A stretch of DNA of 64,000 bases from JBJMQS01 sp045802605 (GTDB taxonomy: Bacteria > Planctomycetota > Planctomycetia > Gemmatales > Gemmataceae). The position numbers and the translations under genes are program-made. Below the pieces are notes generated by a model. The model had not been told where the DNA came from and searched no databases. It saw nothing but the letters and a program-made list of their open reading frames with translations. The stretch is from the NCBI GenBank assembly GCA_045802605.1, contig JBJMQS010000020.1, positions 62,001 through 126,000 of the forward strand. Reading direction: 5' to 3'. Below, in pieces: positions 32,605 through 40,288 of the stretch. Within the stretch, counting starts at the first letter, position 1; each line of letters starts with the position of its first letter.

Positions 32605-33009
32605 TTTTGACTCGACGTAGACAGGATCGTTAGGCACTTGAGTTAGTCCTTCATTCTGCAACGCTTTTAGCGCATCGAAATATCTCAACATCAGTTGCGC
32701 ACTTCGATCGTCAAAGAAAATCACTTGAGCGCAATGCCAAAATTGCACAATAAGGAGTAATCCTAGTTTGGCACCGATAATCATCCCAATGAGCAATCCA
32801 AGCTGACCACCCTGCATCCCCATCTGTCCAAAATTGAGCATCATTTCATTAGCCCAAAATGTCATTCCGATAATTGCCGTGATTAACACGATGTGAAATG
32901 TAATCCACCAGCGACGCTGGCGCAGGCGAATGATCCGTAGCCGCCGCACATTCTCGATGTATTTTTCGTCCGGCGTCTTTGTGAAGAGTTTTCGCAAGCA
33001 ATCAAACAT
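32602..33009 (-). CDS. Small two-helix membrane protein
   Basis: A 135-residue protein with a basic/charged N-terminus (MFDCLRKLFTKTPDEKYIE) and an Arg-rich stretch RRLRIIRLRQRRWW. Two membrane helices follow: WITFHIVLITAIIGMTFWA and a Gly/Met-rich GLLIGMIIGAKLGLLLIVQF. The C-terminal cytoplasmic tail ends ALQNEGLTQVPNDPVYVESK. I do not recognise a family. ATG 33009 is chosen; in-frame ATGs 18 or so codons upstream are possible but would lie across a hairpin. The gene converges with the EF-hand gene over its terminator. Confidence 0.6.
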   Translation of the reverse strand: MFDCLRKLFTKTPDEKYIENVRRLRIIRLRQRRWWITFHIVLITAIIGMTFWANEMMLNFGQMGMQGGQLGLLIGMIIGAKLGLLLIVQFWHCAQVIFFDDRSAQLMLRYFDALKALQNEGLTQVPNDPVYVESK

Positions 33010-33010
33010 G

Positions 33011-33031
33011 TGGCACCTTGACAAGGTGCCA
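33011..33031 (-). promoter_or_regulatory. Hairpin directly before a start codon
   Basis: TGGCACCTT-GAC-AAGGTGCCA is a perfect 9-bp stem with a 3-base loop, one base upstream of the chosen ATG at 33009. In mRNA it would cover the ribosome-binding position, so it could reduce translation, or the true start may be at an ATG further upstream. Confidence 0.45.
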
Positions 33032-33050
33032 TTCATTTTAGTTGATGAAA

Positions 33051-34280
33051 TCACGGCATCCGCAACAACCCATGCCCCGTCTCGTTGTCGCGGCCCGGTG
33101 CGAGCAAATCTTCCGCGGCGCGACAGAGAGCCGAGCGGACGTCAGCGACGGTCGCTTTCGGATAGCGCGACCAGTAGAGCGCGGCCAACCCGGCCGCTTG
33201 CGGCGCTGCGGCCGACGTGCCACCGAATGGCTTGGCCCGCGAGAGTCCTGGGAAGGGTACCGGCGCGACCAGATCCGGCTTCAAGGAAAGAGAATTTGGT
33301 CCGCAACAACTGTACGGTGCCCGGGCATCATTTTCCCACGCACCGATAGTTAGCCATTCCGGTCCATCCCCCGGGAAAGGGATGCTGCCACGAATCGTGT
33401 GCTGCTCGAGCGACGCGCCCAGCACGGTGAGATGGAACGGGCCGGGAAATCCATGCGCGTGTTGAATTCGTACGGCATATCGCGAATTCGGCTCCGGCAG
33501 AAAACGAATCACCAGGGAGTTGTGTTGGTCCTCAGCGGACGCCACCACCCGGCCCAGCTCTTTGCCGGTTTCGTTGACGACCTGCAAGCAATAGCCGCCA
33601 CCTGTCGGCCGACAGATTTCCACTGACACGAGTTCATCGCCCCAGGCGCGGAGGTTGTTGTCAATGGAGCCATTGGGCCAGTGATGATCGCTGCCGGGCC
33701 CGCCGCGAAAAGCACCGTACCAATGCCGATGGGCCACATTGCCGGCACAGGCGACGGCAAGCACGTCGTCCGCCGCGTGGCCATCGCCGAGAATGTGCCG
33801 CAACGCTTCATGGACCGATCCGCCGCCTTCGCCGTCACCCCAACAGGGCATGATCACCGAGCAAGAAATAATCTTCGCTCCGCGTCGCTTGGCCCATTTC
33901 ACCGCGGCGACGAAGCTCTCGGGTGAATCGGGCTGCCAACACGCCAGCAAAATCTCCGCCTCCGGCGCAATGGCATGAATCACTTCGGCGCAGTAGATGC
34001 CGTGCTGGCTGTCCTTCGCCTCCATGTCACCATCGAAGCGGAATGACCGAGCGGCCGTGTCTGCCGGAAGGGAGCCGCCAAGGTAATTGCGGTAGCCGCG
34101 GAAGCCGGTGTCGAGGATGGCGACCTTCACGCCCCGGCCGCGCAGCCCCGCCCAATGCCAGCGATCGACGCCGAGCCGGGCGATTGCACCGTCGAGAGTG
34201 GGATTGTCGGGCGGAGCGGCAATGCCGGCCGTAACGATCACGACCGCCGCCAACCACCCGGCCCAAGTCCGAAACCGCAT
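33051..34280 (-). CDS. Subtilisin-like serine protease (S8 family)
   Basis: A 409-residue secreted subtilase. The signal peptide is MRFRTWAGWLAAVVIVTAG. The triad is visible: Asp in VKVAILDTGFRGY, His in DSQHGIYCAEVI, Ser in GGTSAAAPQAAGL, with the oxyanion Asn in AVACAGNVAHR. A jelly-roll-like insertion seems to lie between the Asn and Ser motifs (about residues 225-300). The C-terminus ends soon after the catalytic domain. The gene diverges from the FG-GAP gene at 34416. Export to the periplasm or outside is expected; the substrate is unknown. Confidence 0.9.
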   Translation of the reverse strand: MRFRTWAGWLAAVVIVTAGIAAPPDNPTLDGAIARLGVDRWHWAGLRGRGVKVAILDTGFRGYRNYLGGSLPADTAARSFRFDGDMEAKDSQHGIYCAEVIHAIAPEAEILLACWQPDSPESFVAAVKWAKRRGAKIISCSVIMPCWGDGEGGGSVHEALRHILGDGHAADDVLAVACAGNVAHRHWYGAFRGGPGSDHHWPNGSIDNNLRAWGDELVSVEICRPTGGGYCLQVVNETGKELGRVVASAEDQHNSLVIRFLPEPNSRYAVRIQHAHGFPGPFHLTVLGASLEQHTIRGSIPFPGDGPEWLTIGAWENDARAPYSCCGPNSLSLKPDLVAPVPFPGLSRAKPFGGTSAAAPQAAGLAALYWSRYPKATVADVRSALCRAAEDLLAPGRDNETGHGLLRMP

Positions 34281-34415
34281 GCCAGTCCTAATGTTTATCG
34301 CGTGGATGCAGACTGTCAGGCATTCATCGACCGCGAGCCGGCGGGTTTAGGCGCGTCCGCCTGGAATTTGCTCGGATGGCCAACATTGTCACCCGGCGTA
34401 AATGGCAAATCTCAT

Positions 34416-35645
34416 ATGATTCGCAGCATGGCTGCCGCACCGCAAAAACTGTGGTCGCTCGACCTCGCTAGCCCTTCGTACGGTGGCGGTGCACTCGGCA
34501 AGCTCGGTGACGACCTCGCCATCGTCTTTGGTACTTATTTCAACGACGAGCATTTGTACGCCGTTGCCGCTAAAGATGGCAAATTGCTTTGGAAGTTCAA
34601 ATCCGAAGGCGGGCCGTTCGATGCCTCTGTCGCACTCGCCGACGTCGATGGTGACGGTGCCCTCGAAGTCATCGCGGCCGACTCGCAGACCGGTACACTC
34701 TTTTGCCTCGATGGTGCCGGCAAAGAGATGTGGAAGCACAAGCTGCCGAGTTCCACCGACTCTCCCCCCGCCATCGCCGACCTCGATGATGATGGACATC
34801 CCGAGATCGTCGTCGGCACGATGACGGTGAATCGCGGCCCTGGCCGGGTGATCGCGCTCGATGCTCGCACGCTCAAAGTGAAATGGGAAGCGGAGGTGCC
34901 GGGCCACGTGCAGTCCGAGCCCGCGCTCGTCGATCTCAACAACGACGGCGTGCTCGACGTCATCGTGACCACCTGGCGCGGCGACAAATGCGTGCGAGCG
35001 CTCTCCGGCAAAGACGGCAAGGAACTCTGGAAGCATCCGATGGCCGGGGACATGTATCACGGCGTGTCGGTCTTTCGCCAGGACGGCATCAAGATCGTGG
35101 CGACCTCGATTGCCGGCGACGTGACGCTGCTCGACGACAAGGGCAAAGTGATTTGGACGAATAAGCCCGGCGGTTACTTGTTCGGCCCAAGTGCGGTGGT
35201 CGATCTGACCGGCGACGGCACCCCGGCCATCATCGTCGCGGGGCCAAAGCTGATCGCGTACTCCGTAGATGGGACGGAGCGCTGGCAAACGCCGGAGTAT
35301 GGCAGCATCGCCCGCGGTGTGGCGCACGCGGAGATGGACGGCAAGCCGACGCTTTTCTTTGGGGCGAGCGATCGCAAATTCCGCGCGGCAGGCGGCGATG
35401 GCAAAGAGATCTGGGCCTTCGACGCCACCGTGAAGGGCCACGTTTACGAAGGGATCGACTCCGGACCGGTGGTTGGCGACTTCGATGGCGACGGGCAATT
35501 GGAAGTATTCTTCGTCGTCGGCAAAGGCACCTCGGACAAAGAACAGCGGCAGAACTATGGCCGGGCGTATTGCCTCAAAGCCGGCAAAGGCACGGATGCC
35601 TGGCCGATGTTCCGCGGCAACCTGCGAAGGACTGGAACGCGGTAG
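34416..35645 (+). CDS. FG-GAP / PQQ-like beta-propeller protein
   Basis: A 409-residue beta-propeller protein. Blades alternate PQQ-like strands (LYAVAAKDGKLLWKFKSEG, FCLDGAGKEMWKHKL) with FG-GAP-type DxDxDG calcium loops (ALADVDGDGALEVIAADS, IADLDDDGHPEIVVGT, VGDFDGDGQLEVFFVVG). The C-terminal AWPMFRGNLRRTG is a motif often seen in planctomycete PQQ-like proteins. No clear signal peptide is found from ATG 34416 or 34428; the upstream in-frame stretch is the antisense of the subtilase gene. Scaffold or ligand-binding function is assumed. Confidence 0.75.
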   Translation: MIRSMAAAPQKLWSLDLASPSYGGGALGKLGDDLAIVFGTYFNDEHLYAVAAKDGKLLWKFKSEGGPFDASVALADVDGDGALEVIAADSQTGTLFCLDGAGKEMWKHKLPSSTDSPPAIADLDDDGHPEIVVGTMTVNRGPGRVIALDARTLKVKWEAEVPGHVQSEPALVDLNNDGVLDVIVTTWRGDKCVRALSGKDGKELWKHPMAGDMYHGVSVFRQDGIKIVATSIAGDVTLLDDKGKVIWTNKPGGYLFGPSAVVDLTGDGTPAIIVAGPKLIAYSVDGTERWQTPEYGSIARGVAHAEMDGKPTLFFGASDRKFRAAGGDGKEIWAFDATVKGHVYEGIDSGPVVGDFDGDGQLEVFFVVGKGTSDKEQRQNYGRAYCLKAGKGTDAWPMFRGNLRRTGTR

Positions 35646-35652
35646 TGCGTCT

Positions 35653-35730
35653 TCGTAGCCGCGGGCTTTAGCCCGCGCGTCCTGGCAGTCCCTTGGCCCC
35701 GACGTGGGCTGAAACCCGCGGCTACAAAAT
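35653..35730. repeat. Palindromic repeat with GTAGCCGCGGGCTTTAGC arms
   Basis: Arms GTAGCCGCGGGCTTTAGCCC (35655) and GGGCTGAAACCCGCGGCTAC (35708) are inverted and nearly complementary. The same unit occurs inside the repeats at 6807-6973 and 23173-23479, so it is a dispersed family. Confidence 0.85.
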
Positions 35731-35785
35731 TCATATACTCGGCCCCTCCCAGCGAATTACTGGAATCGATCTACGAGGTGTTCCC

Positions 35786-37198
35786 ATGCGTCGTGTCGCA
35801 ACCCTCCTTTTGCTCTGTTGGCCCGCGTTGGCTCTCGCCGACGAACCCAAGCCGTTCGATCCTGTCGGTATCTGGGAAGGCTCACTCGACTTGGGTATGC
35901 GAAAACTCAAGCTCGCTTTCAAAATCACGAAAGCCGAGGATGGCTCCTTAAAAGGCACCATGGATGCCGTTACCCAGGGCGCCAAAGACATTCCGGTCGC
36001 CTCGGTCAAAGTTGAAGATGGCCAACTCAATTTTGATCTCACCAAAATCGGTGCGACTTACTCCGGCAAACCCGCCGTCGATGGGCAATCGGTGAAAGGC
36101 ACCTGGAAACAGTCGGGCCACGAGTTTGAGCTGGAGCTGAAGCGAGTTGCCAAGGTCTCCGAGGCCAAGCGGCCGCAGCATCCAGTCAAGCCGTATCCCT
36201 ATCGAGAAGAAGAAGTCACGGTTGATAACCCGGCCGCGAAAGATGTGAAGCTCGCCGGAACAATTACCTGGCCTACTGGCAAAGGCCCGTTCCCGGCCGT
36301 CGTCTTGATCACAGGCTCCGGCCCGCAAGACCGCGATGAGACTGTCTTCGACCACAAGCCATTCTTAGTTCTGGCCGATCATCTCACCCGCAACGGCATT
36401 GCCGTCTTGCGGTGCGACGATCGTGGCGTCGGCAAATCGACGGGCTCGATGAAGGATGCCACCACGGCCGACTTCGCCACCGACGCTTATGCCTGCGTGA
36501 AGTTCCTTCAGACGCGCTCAGAGATCGATCGTAAGCACATCGGTCTGGCCGGGCATAGCGAAGGCGGCTTGATCGCACCGATGGTCGCGGCCGAGCATCC
36601 GGACGAGATTGGCTTCATCGTGATGCTCGCCGGCACGGGCTTGCCCGGCGACGAGGTGTTGATTCATCAAAGCGCAGCTCTTCGCCGCGCAATGAAAACG
36701 GAAGGCAAGAAATTTGAGTTGGGGAGCAGACTCCAAGCCGCTTACATGAAGGCGGCCCGGGAGACCAAAGATCCAAAAGTCCTGGCCGAGCAGATTCGCG
36801 TGTTCATGGACAGTTTACCTCCGGAGGACGCCAAGCATATTGCAAGCGCCGACAAAAAGGATAATGAGACCCAATGCGAAGCACTATGTTCGCCGTGGGT
36901 TCAATATTTCATTCACTGCGATCCTCGTGCCTCACTGAAGAAGGTTCGCTGCCCGGTACTCGCGATCAACGGCGAATTGGACCTGCAAGTCACGCCGAAG
37001 GAGAACCTCCCGGCGATCGAAGGCGCTCTGAAGGAGGCCGGCAACAAAGACGTCACGGTGCGTGTATTTCCCGGCTTGAATCATTTGTTCCAGCACTGCA
37101 AGACCGGCATGCCCAACGAGTACGGCGAGATTGAAGAGACGATGTCCCCAGAAGTGCTGGATGTGATCACACAGTGGATAATTAAGAGGAAGAGTTAA
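35786..37198 (+). CDS. Secreted alpha/beta hydrolase with N-terminal beta domain
   Basis: A 470-residue protein: signal peptide MRRVATLLLLCWPALALA, a beta-rich domain of about 110 residues (IWEGSLDLGMRKLKLAFKI onward), then an alpha/beta hydrolase. The nucleophile elbow is GLAGHSEGGLIAP, and the acid and His are in NGELDLQVTP and GLNHLFQH. The DDRGVGKS segment is characteristic of this peptidase/esterase-like group. It probably acts as an esterase or aminopeptidase outside the cytoplasm; the substrate is unknown. ATG 35786 begins the signal peptide. The last codons and stop fall in the downstream inverted repeat. Confidence 0.85.
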   Translation: MRRVATLLLLCWPALALADEPKPFDPVGIWEGSLDLGMRKLKLAFKITKAEDGSLKGTMDAVTQGAKDIPVASVKVEDGQLNFDLTKIGATYSGKPAVDGQSVKGTWKQSGHEFELELKRVAKVSEAKRPQHPVKPYPYREEEVTVDNPAAKDVKLAGTITWPTGKGPFPAVVLITGSGPQDRDETVFDHKPFLVLADHLTRNGIAVLRCDDRGVGKSTGSMKDATTADFATDAYACVKFLQTRSEIDRKHIGLAGHSEGGLIAPMVAAEHPDEIGFIVMLAGTGLPGDEVLIHQSAALRRAMKTEGKKFELGSRLQAAYMKAARETKDPKVLAEQIRVFMDSLPPEDAKHIASADKKDNETQCEALCSPWVQYFIHCDPRASLKKVRCPVLAINGELDLQVTPKENLPAIEGALKEAGNKDVTVRVFPGLNHLFQHCKTGMPNEYGEIEETMSPEVLDVITQWIIKRKS

Positions 37199-37288
37199 CC
37201 GCAGAGTACGCCGAGAGCGCTGAGAAAGACAGAGAATACCTCTTCTCGGTCTTACTCTGCGCTCTCTGCGTACTCTGCGGTTAACTCT
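37191..37288. repeat. CCGCAGAG-type inverted repeat, copy 1
   Basis: Arms AGAGTTAACCGCAGAGTACG (37191) and its reverse complement ending GCGGTTAACTCT (37288) enclose further short complementary stretches. The stop codon of the hydrolase gene is inside the left arm. Other copies are at 39201, 39613, 45298 (diverged) and 53834. Confidence 0.88.
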
Positions 37289-37309
37289 TATTTCGCTATC
37301 CTCAACCCA

Positions 37310-38038
37310 GTGATCGAAGTCGAACAACTTGCAAAAACCTTCGGCAGCGTGCACGCTGTTGACGGCATCTCCTTCACCGTCGCGCCCGGCGAGGTCTTCG
37401 GCTTGCTCGGCCCCAACGGCGCCGGCAAGACTACGACGCTGCGAATCCTCGGCACCTTGCTCAAGCCCACCGGCGGCTCGGCCCGAGTCGCCGGGTTCGA
37501 TGTGGCCACTCAAGGCGAGGAAGTGCGCCGGCGAGTCGGCTACCTCTCCGCCACTACTGGCGTCTACGACCGCATGAGTGCGTGGGAAATGGTGGCCTAT
37601 TACGGCATGCTCCATGGCCTGCGCGGCGAGCCACTCACCGCACGGCTCGAAGAACTGTTCGCCATGCTGCGTATGAATGACTTTCGCGATCGCCGCGGCG
37701 GCCAGATGAGCACGGGCATGAAGCAGAAGGTGTCGATCGCTCGGGCCCTGGTCCACAATCCGCCAGTGCTGATCTTCGACGAGCCGACCACCGGCCTCGA
37801 TGTGCTCGTGCAGCGATCGGTCCTCCGGCAGATCATGCGACTTCGCGAGCTCGGCAAATGCATTCTGTTTTCGACCCACATCCTCCGCGAGGTGGAGCTG
37901 CTGTGCGACCGCATCGCCGTCATGGCGCACGGTAAAATCGTTGCACATGGCACAGCCAACGAATTGCGGCAACTGCACAATGAGCCGGATTTGGAGGAGC
38001 TGTTTTTCAAGCTGGTCGGAGCGGACGCAGAGATCTGA
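37310..38038 (+). CDS. ABC transporter ATP-binding protein (NatA-like)
   Basis: A 242-residue ABC ATPase. Walker A is GPNGAGKTTT, the signature is STGMKQKVSIARAL (a NatA/CcmA-like variant), Walker B is VLIFDEPTTGLD, and the H-loop is ILFSTHILREVE. It energises a transporter, probably of the NatA or drug/lipid export type. No permease gene is adjacent; what follows is a repeat array and then an unrelated secreted protein, so the partner must be encoded elsewhere. GTG 37310 is the start (MIEVEQLAKTFG); no strong ribosome site is seen. Confidence 0.92.
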   Translation: MIEVEQLAKTFGSVHAVDGISFTVAPGEVFGLLGPNGAGKTTTLRILGTLLKPTGGSARVAGFDVATQGEEVRRRVGYLSATTGVYDRMSAWEMVAYYGMLHGLRGEPLTARLEELFAMLRMNDFRDRRGGQMSTGMKQKVSIARALVHNPPVLIFDEPTTGLDVLVQRSVLRQIMRLRELGKCILFSTHILREVELLCDRIAVMAHGKIVAHGTANELRQLHNEPDLEELFFKLVGADAEI

Positions 38039-38041
38039 TTG

Positions 38042-38310
38042 GTTTGTACTTCGTGGCCAGCTCTGATGTCCCTGCACTTCGTAGCCCAAGCAGAGTCTCT
38101 TGTATTTCGTGGCCGGGTCTGAAGGTCGCCCTTGGCGACCGAAGGCCCGGTTGAACCCGCAAGCGCTTGCCACTGCACCGGGCCTTCGGTCGCTTGAGGG
38201 CGACCTTCAGACCCGGCCACGAAATGCTAAGACTCCCCGGCCACGAAATACAGGGACGCCCCAGCCATGAAATACAAAGACTCTGCTTGGGTCACGAAAT
38301 GCAATGCGAC
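38042..38310. repeat. Mirrored array of about 25-bp units around a cruciform core
   Basis: The gap 38039-38435 has no gene. The core is a perfect 27-bp inverted repeat (38105-38131 and 38198-38224) with a second pair inside (38137-38150 / 38178-38191) and a palindrome GCAAGCGCTTGC at 38159. Outward, units carrying CACGAAATRCA recur at about 24-26-bp steps: three on the left in one orientation and four on the right in the other. Spacing and core are kept while the rest varies. Confidence 0.85.
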
Positions 38311-38435
38311 GCGCTTATCCGTTCCAGAGCGTTTATTCTTCCTAATCATGTGCATCCCACGGCCATTCTCTTGTCCAAAATCGCCTGGCGCGGGTATAGT
38401 CCCGGTAGGGCCGATTGGCGGCCGGAGGTGAACGC

Positions 38436-39197
38436 ATGTCACGAATGATTGCCGCCGCGCTGTGCCTCGTCGGCCTCGGCTTTGCCGCCGTCGCGCAGCA
38501 ACCACTAAACCCGAACGAACGGCCCGCGCCGCCGCGGGTCAATCCGCAAGATAAAGAAGACGTCTGGGTCTTGGACTTCGTGTTCAAGAATCCACGGACG
38601 ATCACCGTTGATATCCCGGGCCGGGGCAAAACCACCGTGTGGTACCTCTGGTACGAGGTCACGAACAACACCGGCGCACCGCGCTTCTTCAGCCCGACAT
38701 TCGAGTGGGTCACGCTCGACCGCAACACTACGCACATCGATGAAGTGTTACCTTCGGTCCAAGAAGCCATCCGCAAAGTTGAGGACCCGACCGGCTATTT
38801 GAAAATCAAGAACTCGGTGACCATCGGCAAAGAGCCGATCCCGCCGTCGAAGCCGGACGCGGTGCCGACTCCAGTGTACGGCGTGGCCATTTGGCCGGAC
38901 GTGGCGACCAAGGCGGCCGACACGACGCGATTCAGCATTTTCGTCAGCGGTCTGTCGAACGGTTGGACGATCGATGATGCCGGCATTGTTCGCCGCAAGA
39001 CGCTGCAGCTCAATTTCAAACGGCTCACGGATGCGCAGCACCAAGACACGCTCGATGTGCGGTTCATCACGCCATCCGAGTACATCTACCGCAGCACGTC
39101 GGTCGCCGCCCCGGTGAAGCCCGCCAAACCCGCTGCCGGCAAGGCCGCTGAGGAGAAGCCGGTTGAACCAAAGAAGGAAGAAAAGCCGGAAGAGTAG
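38436..39197 (+). CDS. Secreted protein of unknown function (253 aa)
   Basis: A protein with a signal peptide (MSRMIAAALCLVGLGFAAVA), a Pro-rich linker and a beta-rich domain with VWVLDFVFKNPRTITVDIPG and VWYLWYEVTNNTGAPRFF. It ends in a Lys/Glu/Pro-rich tail of about 35 residues. Such VWxLWYEVTN sequences recur in planctomycete proteins, but I know of no assigned function. GGAGG eight bases before ATG 38436 sets the start. It is probably periplasmic; the charged tail may contact other components. Confidence 0.75.
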   Translation: MSRMIAAALCLVGLGFAAVAQQPLNPNERPAPPRVNPQDKEDVWVLDFVFKNPRTITVDIPGRGKTTVWYLWYEVTNNTGAPRFFSPTFEWVTLDRNTTHIDEVLPSVQEAIRKVEDPTGYLKIKNSVTIGKEPIPPSKPDAVPTPVYGVAIWPDVATKAADTTRFSIFVSGLSNGWTIDDAGIVRRKTLQLNFKRLTDAQHQDTLDVRFITPSEYIYRSTSVAAPVKPAKPAAGKAAEEKPVEPKKEEKPEE

Positions 39198-39200
39198 AGC

Positions 39201-39270
39201 TAACCGCAGAGAACGCAGAGAAGGCTTTTCTCGGTTTTTTCTCTGCGTTCTCTGCGGCTCTGCGGTGAAC
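39201..39270. repeat. CCGCAGAG-type inverted repeat, copy 2
   Basis: Arms TAACCGCAGAGAACGCAGAG (39201) and CTCTGCGTTCTCTGCGGCTC (39241) form a hairpin with a T-rich loop. It lies just after the stop codon at 39197, between that gene and rpmA. Confidence 0.85.
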
Positions 39271-39356
39271 TCTTCTAACATTGACCTGTTGAGCCAATCT
39301 CCCTAAATTAATCAGTCGCCGATATTTGCAGGGTTTTCGTTGGGAGTGTCCGCGTC

Positions 39357-39608
39357 ATGGCACATAAGAAGGGTCAAGGGTCCACCCGCAATGGCCGCGA
39401 TTCCAATTCGCAGCGGCTCGGGATCAAGGCATACGGCGGCGAGCTCGTCACCGCGGGCAGCATTATCGTTCGCCAACATGGCACCAAATTCCATCCCGGC
39501 AAGAACGTCCGTCGGGCCAAAGACGATACGCTCTTTGCGATCGTCGCCGGCACGGTAAACTTCGGCGTCGGTGGCCGGCGCGTCAGCGTGACGCCCGTGG
39601 TTGAATAA
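39357..39608 (+). CDS. rpmA: 50S ribosomal protein L27 (bL27)
   Basis: The 83-residue large-subunit protein L27, whose N-terminal tail reaches towards the peptidyl-transferase centre. The signature is complete: MAHKKGQGSTRNGRDSNSQR, then GGELVTAGSIIVRQHGTKFH and an ending VVE. The N-terminus starts directly with MAHKK and so lacks a cleavable extension. In most bacteria rpmA follows rplU and precedes obgE; neither is found here. It is a single gene between two repeat hairpins, which is unusual. Confidence 0.96.
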   Translation: MAHKKGQGSTRNGRDSNSQRLGIKAYGGELVTAGSIIVRQHGTKFHPGKNVRRAKDDTLFAIVAGTVNFGVGGRRVSVTPVVE

Positions 39609-39612
39609 ATAC

Positions 39613-39693
39613 GGTTAACTGCAGAGAACACCGCGAGCGCGGAGAAAACAACAGCATTAGTTTTCTCCGCGCTCGCTGTGTTCTCTGCGGTTC
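39613..39693. repeat. CCGCAGAG-type inverted repeat, copy 3
   Basis: Arms GGTTAACTGCAGAGAACACC (39613) and the reverse-complementary TGTGTTCTCTGCGGTTCAA (about 39677) with an inner GCGAGCGCGGAGAAAA pair. It follows the rpmA stop and precedes the TIGR03067 gene. Confidence 0.85.
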
Positions 39694-39714
39694 AATTTCT
39701 TCTGGGAGCCACTC

Positions 39715-40155
39715 ATGCGTGCAATCCTGTTTGCTGCCACCGCATTGCTCTTCGTCGCAGCCGATGCGCCAAAAAACGACGCCAAGAAGGAAATGGCCCA
39801 ACTCGAAGGCCAGTGGTCCATGGTCTCCGGACTGGCCGATGGCCAGCCAATGCCGGAGCCGATGGTCAAGACCATGCGGCGCGTGGCCAAGGACGGCGTG
39901 ACCACGGTCACGCAGAACGACCAGATCTACATGAAGGCCAAATTCACAATTGATGCGGACAAGAAACCGAAGACGATCGACTACCAAGTCAGCGATGGCC
40001 CGACCAAAGGCAAAACCCAACTCGGCATTTATGAGATCGAAGGCGATACTGTCAAATTCTGCTTCGCCAGGCCGGATCAGGCTCGGCCCACCGACTTCAC
40101 TTCCAAGCCGGGCAGCGGCTGGACCTCCAGTGTGTGGAAACGAGACAAGAAATAA
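39715..40155 (+). CDS. TIGR03067 domain secreted protein
   Basis: A 146-residue exported protein of the planctomycete-specific TIGR03067 family. The signal peptide is MRAILFAATALLFVAADA. The domain shows QLEGQWSMVSGLADGQPMP, then DKKPKTIDYQVSDGPTKGKT, LGIYEIEGDTVKFCFA and RPTDFTSKPGSG. It resembles a small lipocalin-like beta barrel. Function is unknown, though planctomycetes encode many copies. ATG 39715 is used; it lies just after a repeat hairpin. Confidence 0.92.
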   Translation: MRAILFAATALLFVAADAPKNDAKKEMAQLEGQWSMVSGLADGQPMPEPMVKTMRRVAKDGVTTVTQNDQIYMKAKFTIDADKKPKTIDYQVSDGPTKGKTQLGIYEIEGDTVKFCFARPDQARPTDFTSKPGSGWTSSVWKRDKK

Positions 40156-40288
40156 ACGGGGCCGAGCCTCGCTCATTTCACAGATTGCCACTGCGTCCCG
40201 GCCCTAATTTTGCTACCCTCTTTCGCGATACAAAGGCCCGATCGCTCGGATCGACAGGGATTGTCCGTCTGTGATCAGGAGGTTCATC

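Noticed and set aside
34389..35498. A 369-codon open frame on the minus strand
   Set aside because: Antisense to the FG-GAP protein gene; no start signal or recognisable domain, and the plus-strand product has clear blades and calcium loops.
36932..38173. A 413-codon minus-strand frame
   Set aside because: It spans the hydrolase end, a repeat and the ABC ATPase on the other strand; no coherent domain is seen.
38042..38310. Repeat array considered as a CRISPR
   Set aside because: Units invert around a central palindrome, spacing is only 24-26 bp without room for spacers, and no cas gene is nearby.
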